Below are positions 1-7,017 of a DNA stretch of 9,445 nt, piece after piece. Position 1 is the first letter of the stretch. Every line of letters starts with the position of its first letter. Source of the stretch: Verrucomicrobiales bacterium (GTDB taxonomy: Bacteria; Verrucomicrobiota; Verrucomicrobiia; Verrucomicrobiales; DEV007); assembly GCA_013911195.1 (NCBI GenBank), contig JACETS010000093.1, forward strand, positions 1 to 9,445, written 5' to 3'. The position numbers and the translations under genes are program-made. A model generated the notes under the pieces. The model worked only from the letters and a program-made list of their open reading frames with translations, had not been told where the DNA came from and made no database searches.

Positions 1-581
1 ATGTTATAAATGATGCTCATGCTGCTCTTATGGGTGAGGTTTGGCAAGGGTCTGCAAAATGTCTTGGAGATGTAATTATGATCACTCTTGGGACAGGGGT
101 AGGAGGAGCAGTGATGTCAGATGGAAAGCTTTTAAAAGGATCTATCGGTAGAGCGGGTCATTTAGGCCATATGTCAGTTAATTTCGAGGGAACTCCGGAT
201 ATTTGCTCAACTCCGGGAAGTATTGAGGACGCCATTGGTAATGCGACGATTCTTGAGCGAAGCAGTTCTCGCTTTAAAACAACACATGATTTAATTGATG
301 CCTATGCCTCCGGGGACAATTATGCTAGTGAAGTATGGATGGAATCTCTAAGAGCACTTGCTGCTACTTTGGTTTCTTTAATCAACGTTCTAGATCCTGA
401 GAGAATTGTCATAGGCGGAGGTATTGCGAAAGCTGGCAAGCATCTATTTGATCCGCTTGAAGAACTAATGAGTTCTAGGGAGTGGAGGCCAGACGGTCAT
501 TCGGTAAAAATAGTTCCTGCGAGTCTGGGATTTTGGGCAGGAGCTTATGGTGCAGCTTATAATTCTGTTTTGAATGTTTGA
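1..581 (+). CDS. ROK-family sugar kinase, 5'-truncated by the window edge
   Basis: The reading frame is open from base 3 and ends at TGA 579-581, giving about 192 visible residues. ROK kinases are usually near 300 aa, so roughly the first 110 residues lie outside the window. The ATG at 30 is internal, because NDAHAALMGE spans it; this is the ROK motif carrying the catalytic Asp (N-D, bases 9-14). Next come the phosphate-binding ITLGTGVGGA (about 78-110), GRAGHLGHM, and the C-terminal VLDPERIVIGGGIA (about 384-425) typical of the ROK C-lobe. The family phosphorylates a hexose or N-acetylhexosamine with ATP in the cytoplasm; the substrate here cannot be read. The zinc motif normally C-x-C-G-x2-G-C-x-E reads DICSTPGSIE, retaining one of three Cys, and the usual GE-x-GH has His in place of Glu. 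A transcriptional-repressor ROK cannot be excluded because the N-terminus is missing, but the intact catalytic motif favours a kinase. The downstream SIS-domain gene is probably co-transcribed. Confidence 0.9.
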   Translation, partial: VINDAHAALMGEVWQGSAKCLGDVIMITLGTGVGGAVMSDGKLLKGSIGRAGHLGHMSVNFEGTPDICSTPGSIEDAIGNATILERSSSRFKTTHDLIDAYASGDNYASEVWMESLRALAATLVSLINVLDPERIVIGGGIAKAGKHLFDPLEELMSSREWRPDGHSVKIVPASLGFWAGAYGAAYNSVLNV

Positions 582-650
582 GAATTAAGTATTTGGTAAC
601 AATTATCGTCATTGGTTTACAAAAGATAACTTTGGCGTTAATGAGAAGTA

Positions 651-1442
651 ATGAGTTTAACAACGGGTTATATCAAAGCATGTGACAGTATTCTTAATAC
701 AGTCAGGGAGCAGGAGGTTTTAATTTTAAAGGTTGCAGAACGTTTTGCTGAGACAATTCTAAAGGGAAGAGTGGTACATTTATTTGGGTCAGGGCATTCT
801 AGAATAATGGTAGAGGAAATGTGGCCGCGATATGGATCTTACCCTGGATTTAATCCTATAGTGGAGTTGTCTTTAACTTTTCACAATCAGGTTTCTGGAT
901 CGAATGGTCAGAGGCAGGCTATGTACTTAGAAAATGTTAGTGGTCTCGCGGCTAGAATTTTGAGAAATTTCAACATTAGTGATGAAGATTGTGCTCTAGT
1001 CGTTTCTTCAAGTGGTTGTAATATAGTTCCAGTAGAAATTGCTGAAGAGTTTAGAAGACATGGAGTTTGGGTGGCAGGATTAGTGAGTCTAAATCATTGT
1101 GAGGGAAGTAAATCTAAGAGACATGATGGTAAAAAATTAATCGATTTCTCAGATGAGGTATTGGATACAGGTGCGCCGCTAGGTGATTCAATGATGAGAA
1201 TTGATAATCTTGAGACACCCGTTTCACCGGGTTCGACGGTTGGAGGGTGTGTGATAATTAATGCGCTCAAAGCCGAAATAGCTCGGTTACTAACTGAAGC
1301 TGGTAAACCACCTAAGGTTTTAACCTCTGGCGCTATTATAGGTGATGAGAAAGCAACTAAGCTTTTTGAGGAGGCCTATGATGAACACTCAAGTCGAATG
1401 GCTAAGCTCTATTCTGGTCTTGAAAAAACAACTAATGGATAG
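651..1442 (+). CDS. SIS-domain phosphosugar-binding protein, UPF0309-like
   Basis: This is a complete 263-aa protein with a single SIS (sugar isomerase) fold. After an N-terminal helical segment (about 1-38) come the phosphosugar loop FGSGHSRIMVEE (45-56), a second strand-loop VVSSSGCNIVPVEIA (117-131) with the serine-rich phosphate site, SLNHC (146-150), SKRH (155-158), DTGAPLGD (172-179) and SPGSTVGG (192-199). This motif order and the size (family about 245-260 aa) match UPF0309, 'sugar isomerase domain-containing' proteins, rather than MurQ, GmhA or AgaS. SIS proteins bind phosphosugars and act as isomerases, deaminases, etherases or regulators; the reaction here is unknown. No signal peptide or membrane segment is visible, so it should be cytosolic. 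The ATG has a weak purine-rich GAGAAG just upstream (643-648), closer than ideal. It lies 69 nt after the ROK kinase on the same strand, suggesting that the kinase product is its substrate or ligand (inference). Confidence 0.88.
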   Translation: MSLTTGYIKACDSILNTVREQEVLILKVAERFAETILKGRVVHLFGSGHSRIMVEEMWPRYGSYPGFNPIVELSLTFHNQVSGSNGQRQAMYLENVSGLAARILRNFNISDEDCALVVSSSGCNIVPVEIAEEFRRHGVWVAGLVSLNHCEGSKSKRHDGKKLIDFSDEVLDTGAPLGDSMMRIDNLETPVSPGSTVGGCVIINALKAEIARLLTEAGKPPKVLTSGAIIGDEKATKLFEEAYDEHSSRMAKLYSGLEKTTNG

Positions 1443-1447
1443 GTTAA

Positions 1448-1459
1448 TAACGATCGTTA
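1448..1459. repeat. Perfect 12-bp palindrome between convergent genes
   Basis: TAACGATCGTTA is its own reverse complement and sits in the 22-nt gap between the SIS gene stop (1442) and the addA stop (1465). An overlapping alternative pairing is GTTAA (1443-1447) with TTAAC (1457-1461). The position suits a symmetric transcription-end or protein-binding site. It has no hairpin loop, is not G+C-rich, and is not followed by a clear T-run, so it is not a standard intrinsic terminator. It could be chance in AT-rich DNA. Confidence 0.4.
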
Positions 1460-1464
1460 ACTAT

Positions 1465-4143
1465 TTAATTAGATTCACCGATAAATATATCGCTAGAGTT
1501 TAATTTATTAATGAGGCTTTTTGATTTAGATTCCGAATAGTAGTTTGGTTTTCTTCTCAGTTTCTCATCTATAATCGGCCTAGTATCTAGGACGGTTGCT
1601 TTATTTAGAGGATCATTATTTAAATCAAATTCCTTGTGCCAGTCTTTTTGACCTAATTCGTAAAGAATTCCGCTATTGAGATCATCTGTTTTTATTGTTT
1701 TGGAAAGTAAACTGATGAAATTTTTACTCTTAGATTTTTCGTTAATCTCGTCACTGATTAAGTAATTGGCATACTTTGCTCTTGTAAGACCAACATAGAA
1801 TTTACAGATTTCTTCATATGTGTTGTTCTTAGCTTCACGTGAATAAAAGTCACTTAACTCATCATCTAGCTCAACATATGCCTTGTTAGGCATATTGAGA
1901 ATCCATTCGGTATCATGGTTTTCATTTCTTTTCATTTTTATTCCGGGACGAAGGGAAGAAAATGAATTGCCCTCGATTTCAGGCAAAATAACGGCGTCAA
2001 AGTCTAAACCTTTTGATTTGTGTATGGTCATTACCTGGACTGACCCTGTTTGACCAGTTTCACGAAGTTTATAGCTCTCCATGAATCTTATAAAGTCATC
2101 TATTGATCGGCTCCCTCGGCGGTCGTAGATACAGGCTGCGGTGTAAAACTGTTCGGCTCGCATCAAATTAAAATCATCCAAATCAATTTCTAGAGAAGAT
2201 ATCCATGATTTAACGGTCTTAGCAAATTGGTTTCTCCAAACTGACGACCTGACGTTATGACTGAACTCTTCTATATTTGAAAATTTATCATTAATTATTT
2301 TCCAAAATGGTGTCATTTTCAGATGAGTCCATGAGAAGTCATCTGATGGATGTGCGGCACATCTAAAAATTGAGACTAAAGCAATGTTTAATGGGTTATC
2401 TGTAGCAATTGAGATATCTGCCTCATTAGTTATTTTTATTCCTGTGTGTTCTCTTAAATATTCGGTCACTTCATTGCCAATTTTTTTTGTTTGGACAAGC
2501 ACACCAATATCAATTCCTTTTTTAATTGGATCAATTTCATTAATGATGGTTGCTGCGATTTCAAGCCTTGCCTCAAATTTATTTCCTTCATTTGTATTGG
2601 GGGTAATCCAGGTTGCATACCCTAATCTTTTATCATGAATTGTTGAATGATTTTGAAATTCCCATTCATTGGAGATCGCGGGGAATAAGGTATTTATTTT
2701 ATCAATGTCTCCAAAAATAGAATTCGTCATTTCAATTACTGGAGAAGATGATCTTCTTGATAAATTAAGGTTTGTTTCTTGATAGCGCTGTGATCCTAAG
2801 TTTCGATACTTCGCCCTTTGCTCCCTAAATAATTGAGTGTCTCCGCCTCTCCATGCGTAAATTGATTGTTTTATATCTCCTACAATAAAAACACTTCTTT
2901 TAGCTTCTGGGTCCTGCGCCGCCTCATCGATAAGATTCTTAATGGCATTCCATTGTTCTCTACTGGTGTCTTGGAATTCGTCTAGTAGCCAATGTTCATA
3001 TTTAGCGTCAAGACGATATTCGACTTTATCTATCAAATCAGCAACAAGGCCTCCGAATGATTCTCTAGAATGATTTGAAGAAAGAAAATAAGAGAGATCT
3101 GAAAAAGTTAGTCGGCCTCTTTTTCTAACGGTTCTATGATATTCATCTTCGAAAGATTGTAAGACTTTCCAGAGTCCTCTTGTTCTGCTTGCTTGGGCTT
3201 TTATCTGAGTGCCCACTATGTGTGATAAAATCTCTAGAAAAAGATCCGCTTGTTCTCCTTCAATAAAATGTTTATTTCGTGAAACATTTATTGAAGCATT
3301 GCCTTTATTCAGTTCATCTTTTGCTTGTAGAAGATTATTGTGAAGAGTTCTTAGGTCTGACGGGACAGGGTTGCCTGAATCATTAATAAATACCCAATCA
3401 AAATAAGTTCTCCATTTTTTTATTATGATGTCTTTATCATTATTCTCTTTGATTAACTGTAAGAGTTTTTTTGTTTTATTCTTTAGTGTGTTTTTATCAA
3501 GAACTTCCCAATCAAATCCGCTCGGCCAAATATGTAATTCATTACCCCAATAATGGGGTTCGGGATTATAAAGGTAGATGTTGTGAAGATTATTAATGTA
3601 ATCATCAAGATTTCTGAGTATTCCAGAATCCTCTCTCCCAAAAGTTGCTAGTTTAAAAGCTACTAAAAATTCTTCACCCGATTTGCCGCTGTTTTCAAAT
3701 ACTTTGCGGTATACAGCCTCCCTTTCTATGAGGATTTCATAATCAGTCATTAATTCAAATTCATTGTCAATACCGATTTCAAAAGGAATCTGATTTATTA
3801 TTTTATATAAAAAGCTGTCGAGAGTTCCCAGTTCGAGCCTTGGCATTGCATCTATAAAAACTCTAAGAAGATCAAGTGACTTTTCTTGGCTTAGATCAGG
3901 ATACCCTAAATCTTTACCAATCGATTTGGCTGAATCTGCATCTGTTGAGCACTTGGCTAGTTTTTTTAGGATTTCCTCAAAGAATTCGGCAGCCGCCTTC
4001 TTTGTAAAGGTTAATGCAACAATGCTTTCGGGCTTTACCCCCTGATGCATTAATTGAATGAATTTGTTTGTAAGCCTATATGTTTTCCCTGTTCCTGCCG
4101 AAGCTGGAATAATTTCATTTAGAAAATTAACAGGCTTATTCAT
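1465..4143 (-). CDS. addA: AddA-like UvrD/SF1A helicase lacking the C-terminal nuclease domain
   Basis: This 892-aa ATP-dependent DNA translocase is the likely motor subunit of an AddAB-type double-strand-break resection complex. The SF1A motifs appear in order: Walker A ASAGTGKT (14-21), Ia ALTFTKKAAAEF (43-54), II/Walker B WLLDEFQDTS (385-394), III VGDIKQSIYAWRGG (421-434), IV around NLNLSRRSSSP (458-468), V MTIHKSKGLDFDAVILPE (705-722) and VI VGLTRAK (784-790). AddA of Bacillus or alphaproteobacteria is about 1,150-1,240 aa and ends in a PD-(D/E)XK nuclease. Here only about 100 residues follow motif VI, with no GxxxD...DYK signature, and the frame ends at TAA 1465-1467. The ATG at 4141-4143 starts 2 nt after the addB stop. 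The bases before it, all inside the 3' end of addB, are nearly pure A/T with no Shine-Dalgarno, so translation probably depends on coupling. RecB and PcrA/UvrD-like helicases are alternatives, but the adjacent AddB argues for AddA. Confidence 0.85.
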   Translation of the reverse strand: MNKPVNFLNEIIPASAGTGKTYRLTNKFIQLMHQGVKPESIVALTFTKKAAAEFFEEILKKLAKCSTDADSAKSIGKDLGYPDLSQEKSLDLLRVFIDAMPRLELGTLDSFLYKIINQIPFEIGIDNEFELMTDYEILIEREAVYRKVFENSGKSGEEFLVAFKLATFGREDSGILRNLDDYINNLHNIYLYNPEPHYWGNELHIWPSGFDWEVLDKNTLKNKTKKLLQLIKENNDKDIIIKKWRTYFDWVFINDSGNPVPSDLRTLHNNLLQAKDELNKGNASINVSRNKHFIEGEQADLFLEILSHIVGTQIKAQASRTRGLWKVLQSFEDEYHRTVRKRGRLTFSDLSYFLSSNHSRESFGGLVADLIDKVEYRLDAKYEHWLLDEFQDTSREQWNAIKNLIDEAAQDPEAKRSVFIVGDIKQSIYAWRGGDTQLFREQRAKYRNLGSQRYQETNLNLSRRSSSPVIEMTNSIFGDIDKINTLFPAISNEWEFQNHSTIHDKRLGYATWITPNTNEGNKFEARLEIAATIINEIDPIKKGIDIGVLVQTKKIGNEVTEYLREHTGIKITNEADISIATDNPLNIALVSIFRCAAHPSDDFSWTHLKMTPFWKIINDKFSNIEEFSHNVRSSVWRNQFAKTVKSWISSLEIDLDDFNLMRAEQFYTAACIYDRRGSRSIDDFIRFMESYKLRETGQTGSVQVMTIHKSKGLDFDAVILPEIEGNSFSSLRPGIKMKRNENHDTEWILNMPNKAYVELDDELSDFYSREAKNNTYEEICKFYVGLTRAKYANYLISDEINEKSKSKNFISLLSKTIKTDDLNSGILYELGQKDWHKEFDLNNDPLNKATVLDTRPIIDEKLRRKPNYYSESKSKSLINKLNSSDIFIGESN

Positions 4144-4145
4144 TT

Positions 4146-6953
4146 TTAAATATTAGAAAATATTTTTGAATTAAAAGTGGAATTGCAGTCTCCAAAAATG
4201 ATTTCGGAATAGTTATCATAATTTGGAGAGCTGTTAGGAGGCCAAAATTTATAATCACAGATTGCTGAAGAAACACCTCTTGCGCAATCTAACGCACTTC
4301 CGAAAAAATCATCTTCAAGTTCATTCCAAGTTTCAATTTTAGTTGATTCTCTTGAAGAACCAATATTGAAGTAGCCCGACGAAATTTCATTGCTCTTTAA
4401 GATGTTTTTTGTCGCGTAGAGGTACAGAGGTAATTGAAGGTCGACCCATTCAAAGTATTTATCCTTTAGTTTAACATATTTCCATTCTGTTTCTTTTTCT
4501 ATGTTAGATTGGTTTGCCCTCTTAACGTGTACTGATTTTGGAGTTTTCGAATGGCTTGTAGTTTTGTAATCCAGTATTCGATAAGAGCCATCGTTTTCAT
4601 TTATTTCGATTCTATCAATGGTTCCTCTCAATTTTAGACTACCAATTTCTATTTCTTCTTTTTCGTGGATCGAGTATTCTGAATGACAAATTTTCCATCC
4701 TAATAATCTTTGTTCGGCTTGAAATGAAGAAAACCACCTTAGTCTTTCGTTGATAGAGCTAATTTGAAAGAGTATTGGAACAGATGGATTTTTTCCATAT
4801 TTCCTATTTACCCTTAGAATTAATTTCTCAGACAAATAATTATAAATATCGTCCTCATTTTGACTTTCATTGATTTCAGTGTTTTTACCGAAGTCATCAA
4901 GAACCTGATGGCAAAGAGTACCAAACTCTCTTGCGTCCATCTCCATTTTTAAAGTATCTTTCTCATTCATTCCTGCAATATTTTTAAGATAAAAACGAAA
5001 TGGACAGGAGAGATAATTTCGAAATTCAGTGACGGATATTTGATTGAATATTTTTGCCTGTCTATCTATTTCAATGGGTTCGAGTTTCCAAGCATACGTC
5101 CAAGGGGGTATCGTATTGTTATCATTAGAGTGAGAACACAATTTTAGAGCTCTATCCGGGAGTTCATTGTCCTTACATTGCAGAAGGAGTCTAGAGGGTC
5201 TTAGATTTTCTCCTTCTATCGTTGTTTTTCCCAATGTAATATCAATTCTTCCGTTTGATGTTCTCCAGCCTAGTAATGCTTTGAATATATAACTATCTCT
5301 TGCCAACATTGACTCATTGGATCTTAGGCCAATAATAGATCTCAGGCTTTCAGGAAGAAAAATATCACCGGTAATTCTGTCTGGTACAAACTCCTCATTC
5401 ATACCCGCAATGATGATGTGTGGGTTATCATCCCATAGGGCTTCTAGCCAACCTTGAAGCTCAATAGAATGTTCTTCTTTTATCTCCTGAGTTCTCTCAC
5501 TTTTTAGAGAATGGATCAATAAATCTAATTTATCGACTGTTCCTATATTTTGTAAATTATTCCTTTCGATTTCATCTAACTGAGAAAAAAGAGCTTGAGC
5601 GAAGATGGTAAAGTCCTGGTCCAAATATGAATCAAATTCTCGATCAGAGTAAATTTTTTCAAAAAATAAAGGGAGATGTTTATTTAGATCGTTTTCAAAA
5701 TAATTAATCCAATTATTTATTTCTACTAATACCCAGTTAACGTCTTCATATTTATTTCTATTAGCAGTAAATCTTAGACCTGCATCCAAATCTTTTGGCA
5801 TGTGAATGTTATTTATTTGATCCAGCTTTATAAGAATTTTATTAATTAGTGATTGTTTTTCATTTTCTAAATGTTGCTTATCGGGGGAGGTTATTATGTT
5901 TGTTATCTCAGGTAATTGTGAGATTTCGCAAACTGCTCTAAAGGATTTTGTAGCAACTAATTTTCTTATTAAGGACAAGAGAGTATAAAGCTCATGATTA
6001 GAGAATGATTGTCCAGAAGGGTCGTAGGTACTAAGATTGCTCTTTTGTAGTTCATCTCTAAGGCTTGCTGTGATTTCCTTGTCATTAATAATAAGGCCTA
6101 CCAAACCTAAGGGGTTATTGTATTTATTAATTATTTCAGCAACTTTTTGGCCTTCTTCTTTTGGTGTAGATGCTTGGTTTATGACAGCATCAGCAAATGG
6201 AATATTTATTGGATTATTTTTCCATATCTCTTTAATAGGCTTACCCCAACAATCAAATTCATCTTCAATCGATTTTGGCGCATAAATTACAATTTTAATA
6301 TCAATTGCTGATGAAGCATTTTTTAATGTTTTGGTAAGAATCTTAGGAGGATCAGGTAACCCAATTAAAATAATATTCTTAATTTGGTGACCCAAATTAT
6401 CAGGTTTAGAACCAATTATTGTTTTGTGAGTAGTGCCGTTTTTTTGAAGTGATGATTCAACGCATTGTTCTAATCTTGATAATTCTTTCCACCTTGAGGT
6501 GTCTCCAAAATCCCATTCTTTATTTTCACTGACATCTGAAATATTCAACCCTCCCTCTCTTAGTGCGTTTTTTAATGAAATGAATACTCTAGCTGTTCTT
6601 AGAGCCCAATTCATCGATCTATCATTTGGAACTATAGGGAATATATTTTTGAGCTGTTCAAAGTTGGTTTTTATTAAAGTTATTGCCCATGCTAATAGTT
6701 GTTGATTCTGATCAGCATATTTTAATTCACTTTGCTCAAATATTTCTAAAGCAGTCTCTGGTGTGCCAAACAGTATTTCTTCTTTAGCAGTAAAGTTTTC
6801 TTTAAATCTAAATTTTAACTTCCTGGCTGCTTGTTTTGAAGGAACTACGATGAGAGTTTTTCCTGATTCATTGGAAATTTCTTTTTTTAAAAAAGCATTC
6901 GCAAGTTCTATTAGTGGCTCATCCCAACCAAGAAAGAATCTACTAATGCTCAT
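4146..6953 (-). CDS. addB: AddB-like PD-(D/E)XK nuclease, inactive-helicase subunit of AddAB
   Basis: This 935-aa protein is the likely nuclease partner of the helicase gene 2 nt downstream; together they would resect double-strand breaks for RecA-dependent repair. The N-terminus FLGWDEPLIELANAF (7-21) followed by TLIVVPSKQAARKLKFRF (33-50) resembles AddB-type helicase-like domains, but there is no GxxGxGKT, so it is not expected to hydrolyse ATP. A degenerate helicase core fills the middle, including IIAGMNEEFVPD (514-525). The C-terminal nuclease starts at SVTEFRNYLSCPFRFYL (640-656), then FGTLCHQVL (677-685), GTIDRIE (777-783, D780), ILDYKT (793-798, D795 and K797) and LQLPLYLYA (839-847, Q840). 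This is a complete RecB-family active site. C650 matches the first Fe-S cysteine of Bacillus AddB, but the usual C-terminal C-x2-C-x5-C is absent; only C890, C899 and C923 are scattered there. The start ATG has no visible Shine-Dalgarno and follows a 64-nt gap from mrp. Confidence 0.83.
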   Translation of the reverse strand: MSISRFFLGWDEPLIELANAFLKKEISNESGKTLIVVPSKQAARKLKFRFKENFTAKEEILFGTPETALEIFEQSELKYADQNQQLLAWAITLIKTNFEQLKNIFPIVPNDRSMNWALRTARVFISLKNALREGGLNISDVSENKEWDFGDTSRWKELSRLEQCVESSLQKNGTTHKTIIGSKPDNLGHQIKNIILIGLPDPPKILTKTLKNASSAIDIKIVIYAPKSIEDEFDCWGKPIKEIWKNNPINIPFADAVINQASTPKEEGQKVAEIINKYNNPLGLVGLIINDKEITASLRDELQKSNLSTYDPSGQSFSNHELYTLLSLIRKLVATKSFRAVCEISQLPEITNIITSPDKQHLENEKQSLINKILIKLDQINNIHMPKDLDAGLRFTANRNKYEDVNWVLVEINNWINYFENDLNKHLPLFFEKIYSDREFDSYLDQDFTIFAQALFSQLDEIERNNLQNIGTVDKLDLLIHSLKSERTQEIKEEHSIELQGWLEALWDDNPHIIIAGMNEEFVPDRITGDIFLPESLRSIIGLRSNESMLARDSYIFKALLGWRTSNGRIDITLGKTTIEGENLRPSRLLLQCKDNELPDRALKLCSHSNDNNTIPPWTYAWKLEPIEIDRQAKIFNQISVTEFRNYLSCPFRFYLKNIAGMNEKDTLKMEMDAREFGTLCHQVLDDFGKNTEINESQNEDDIYNYLSEKLILRVNRKYGKNPSVPILFQISSINERLRWFSSFQAEQRLLGWKICHSEYSIHEKEEIEIGSLKLRGTIDRIEINENDGSYRILDYKTTSHSKTPKSVHVKRANQSNIEKETEWKYVKLKDKYFEWVDLQLPLYLYATKNILKSNEISSGYFNIGSSRESTKIETWNELEDDFFGSALDCARGVSSAICDYKFWPPNSSPNYDNYSEIIFGDCNSTFNSKIFSNI

Positions 6954-6959
6954 AAATAC

Positions 6960-6989
6960 ATTGTTGACTGGCTTTGTTCCTCAAGTCAA
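6960..6989 (-). promoter_or_regulatory. Possible sigma-70-type promoter for addB, embedded in the inverted repeat
   Basis: Read on the minus strand there is TTGACT (6984-6989, five of six matches to the -35 consensus), an 18-bp spacer, and AACAAT (6960-6965, four of six matches to the -10). Transcription would start at or within a few bases of the addB ATG (6953), giving a nearly leaderless mRNA, in keeping with the absent Shine-Dalgarno. Such weak matches occur by chance in AT-rich DNA, and read-through from mrp is equally plausible. Confidence 0.2.
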
Positions 6990-6992
6990 CAA
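6961..6992. repeat. 9-bp inverted repeat (TTGTTGACT...AGTCAACAA) upstream of addB
   Basis: TTGTTGACT (6961-6969) is perfectly repeated in inverse as AGTCAACAA (6984-6992), with a 14-nt spacer. It occupies half of the 64-nt gap between the mrp stop and the addB start, ending 7 bp before the addB ATG. It could be an operator for a dimeric regulator, or an RNA hairpin that attenuates or occludes addB start-codon access. No T-run follows on the minus strand, so it does not look like a rho-independent terminator. The repeat is directly visible; its function is inferred. Confidence 0.55.
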
Positions 6993-7017
6993 GGCTCGAT
7001 AGACTAAACTAAATTTA

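Noticed and set aside
593..622. Imperfect direct repeat TTGGTAACAA / TTGGTTTACAA, 19 nt apart, before the SIS gene
   Set aside because: It is only two short imperfect copies in AT-rich DNA, with no nearby promoter I can support; too weak to call an operator.
475..663. Small minus-strand open frame overlapping the ROK kinase end and SIS start
   Set aside because: It has no recognisable motif, is mostly antisense to a well-supported kinase, and has no ribosome-binding site.
3544..3559. Hairpin ACCCCA-ATAA-TGGGGT
   Set aside because: It is internal to the addA coding sequence with no adjacent T-run or gene boundary.
6381..6398. Hairpin AATTTGG-TGAC-CCAAATT on the addB strand
   Set aside because: It lies wholly inside the addB coding frame at an unremarkable position; 7-bp AT-rich arms are expected by chance.
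1465..6953. A new anti-phage defence system built on the helicase plus nuclease pair
   Set aside because: The pair fits AddAB recombination-repair architecture, sits beside housekeeping rpoN and mrp, and has no mobile-element, integrase or toxin neighbours.
6763..7002. Plus-strand open frame antisense to addB, with a hydrophobic-looking translation
   Set aside because: It is the reverse-strand shadow of addB; the same applies to plus-strand frames at 2384-2638, 6037-6285 and 6499-6705. Their hydrophobic look comes from reading antisense to charged codons.
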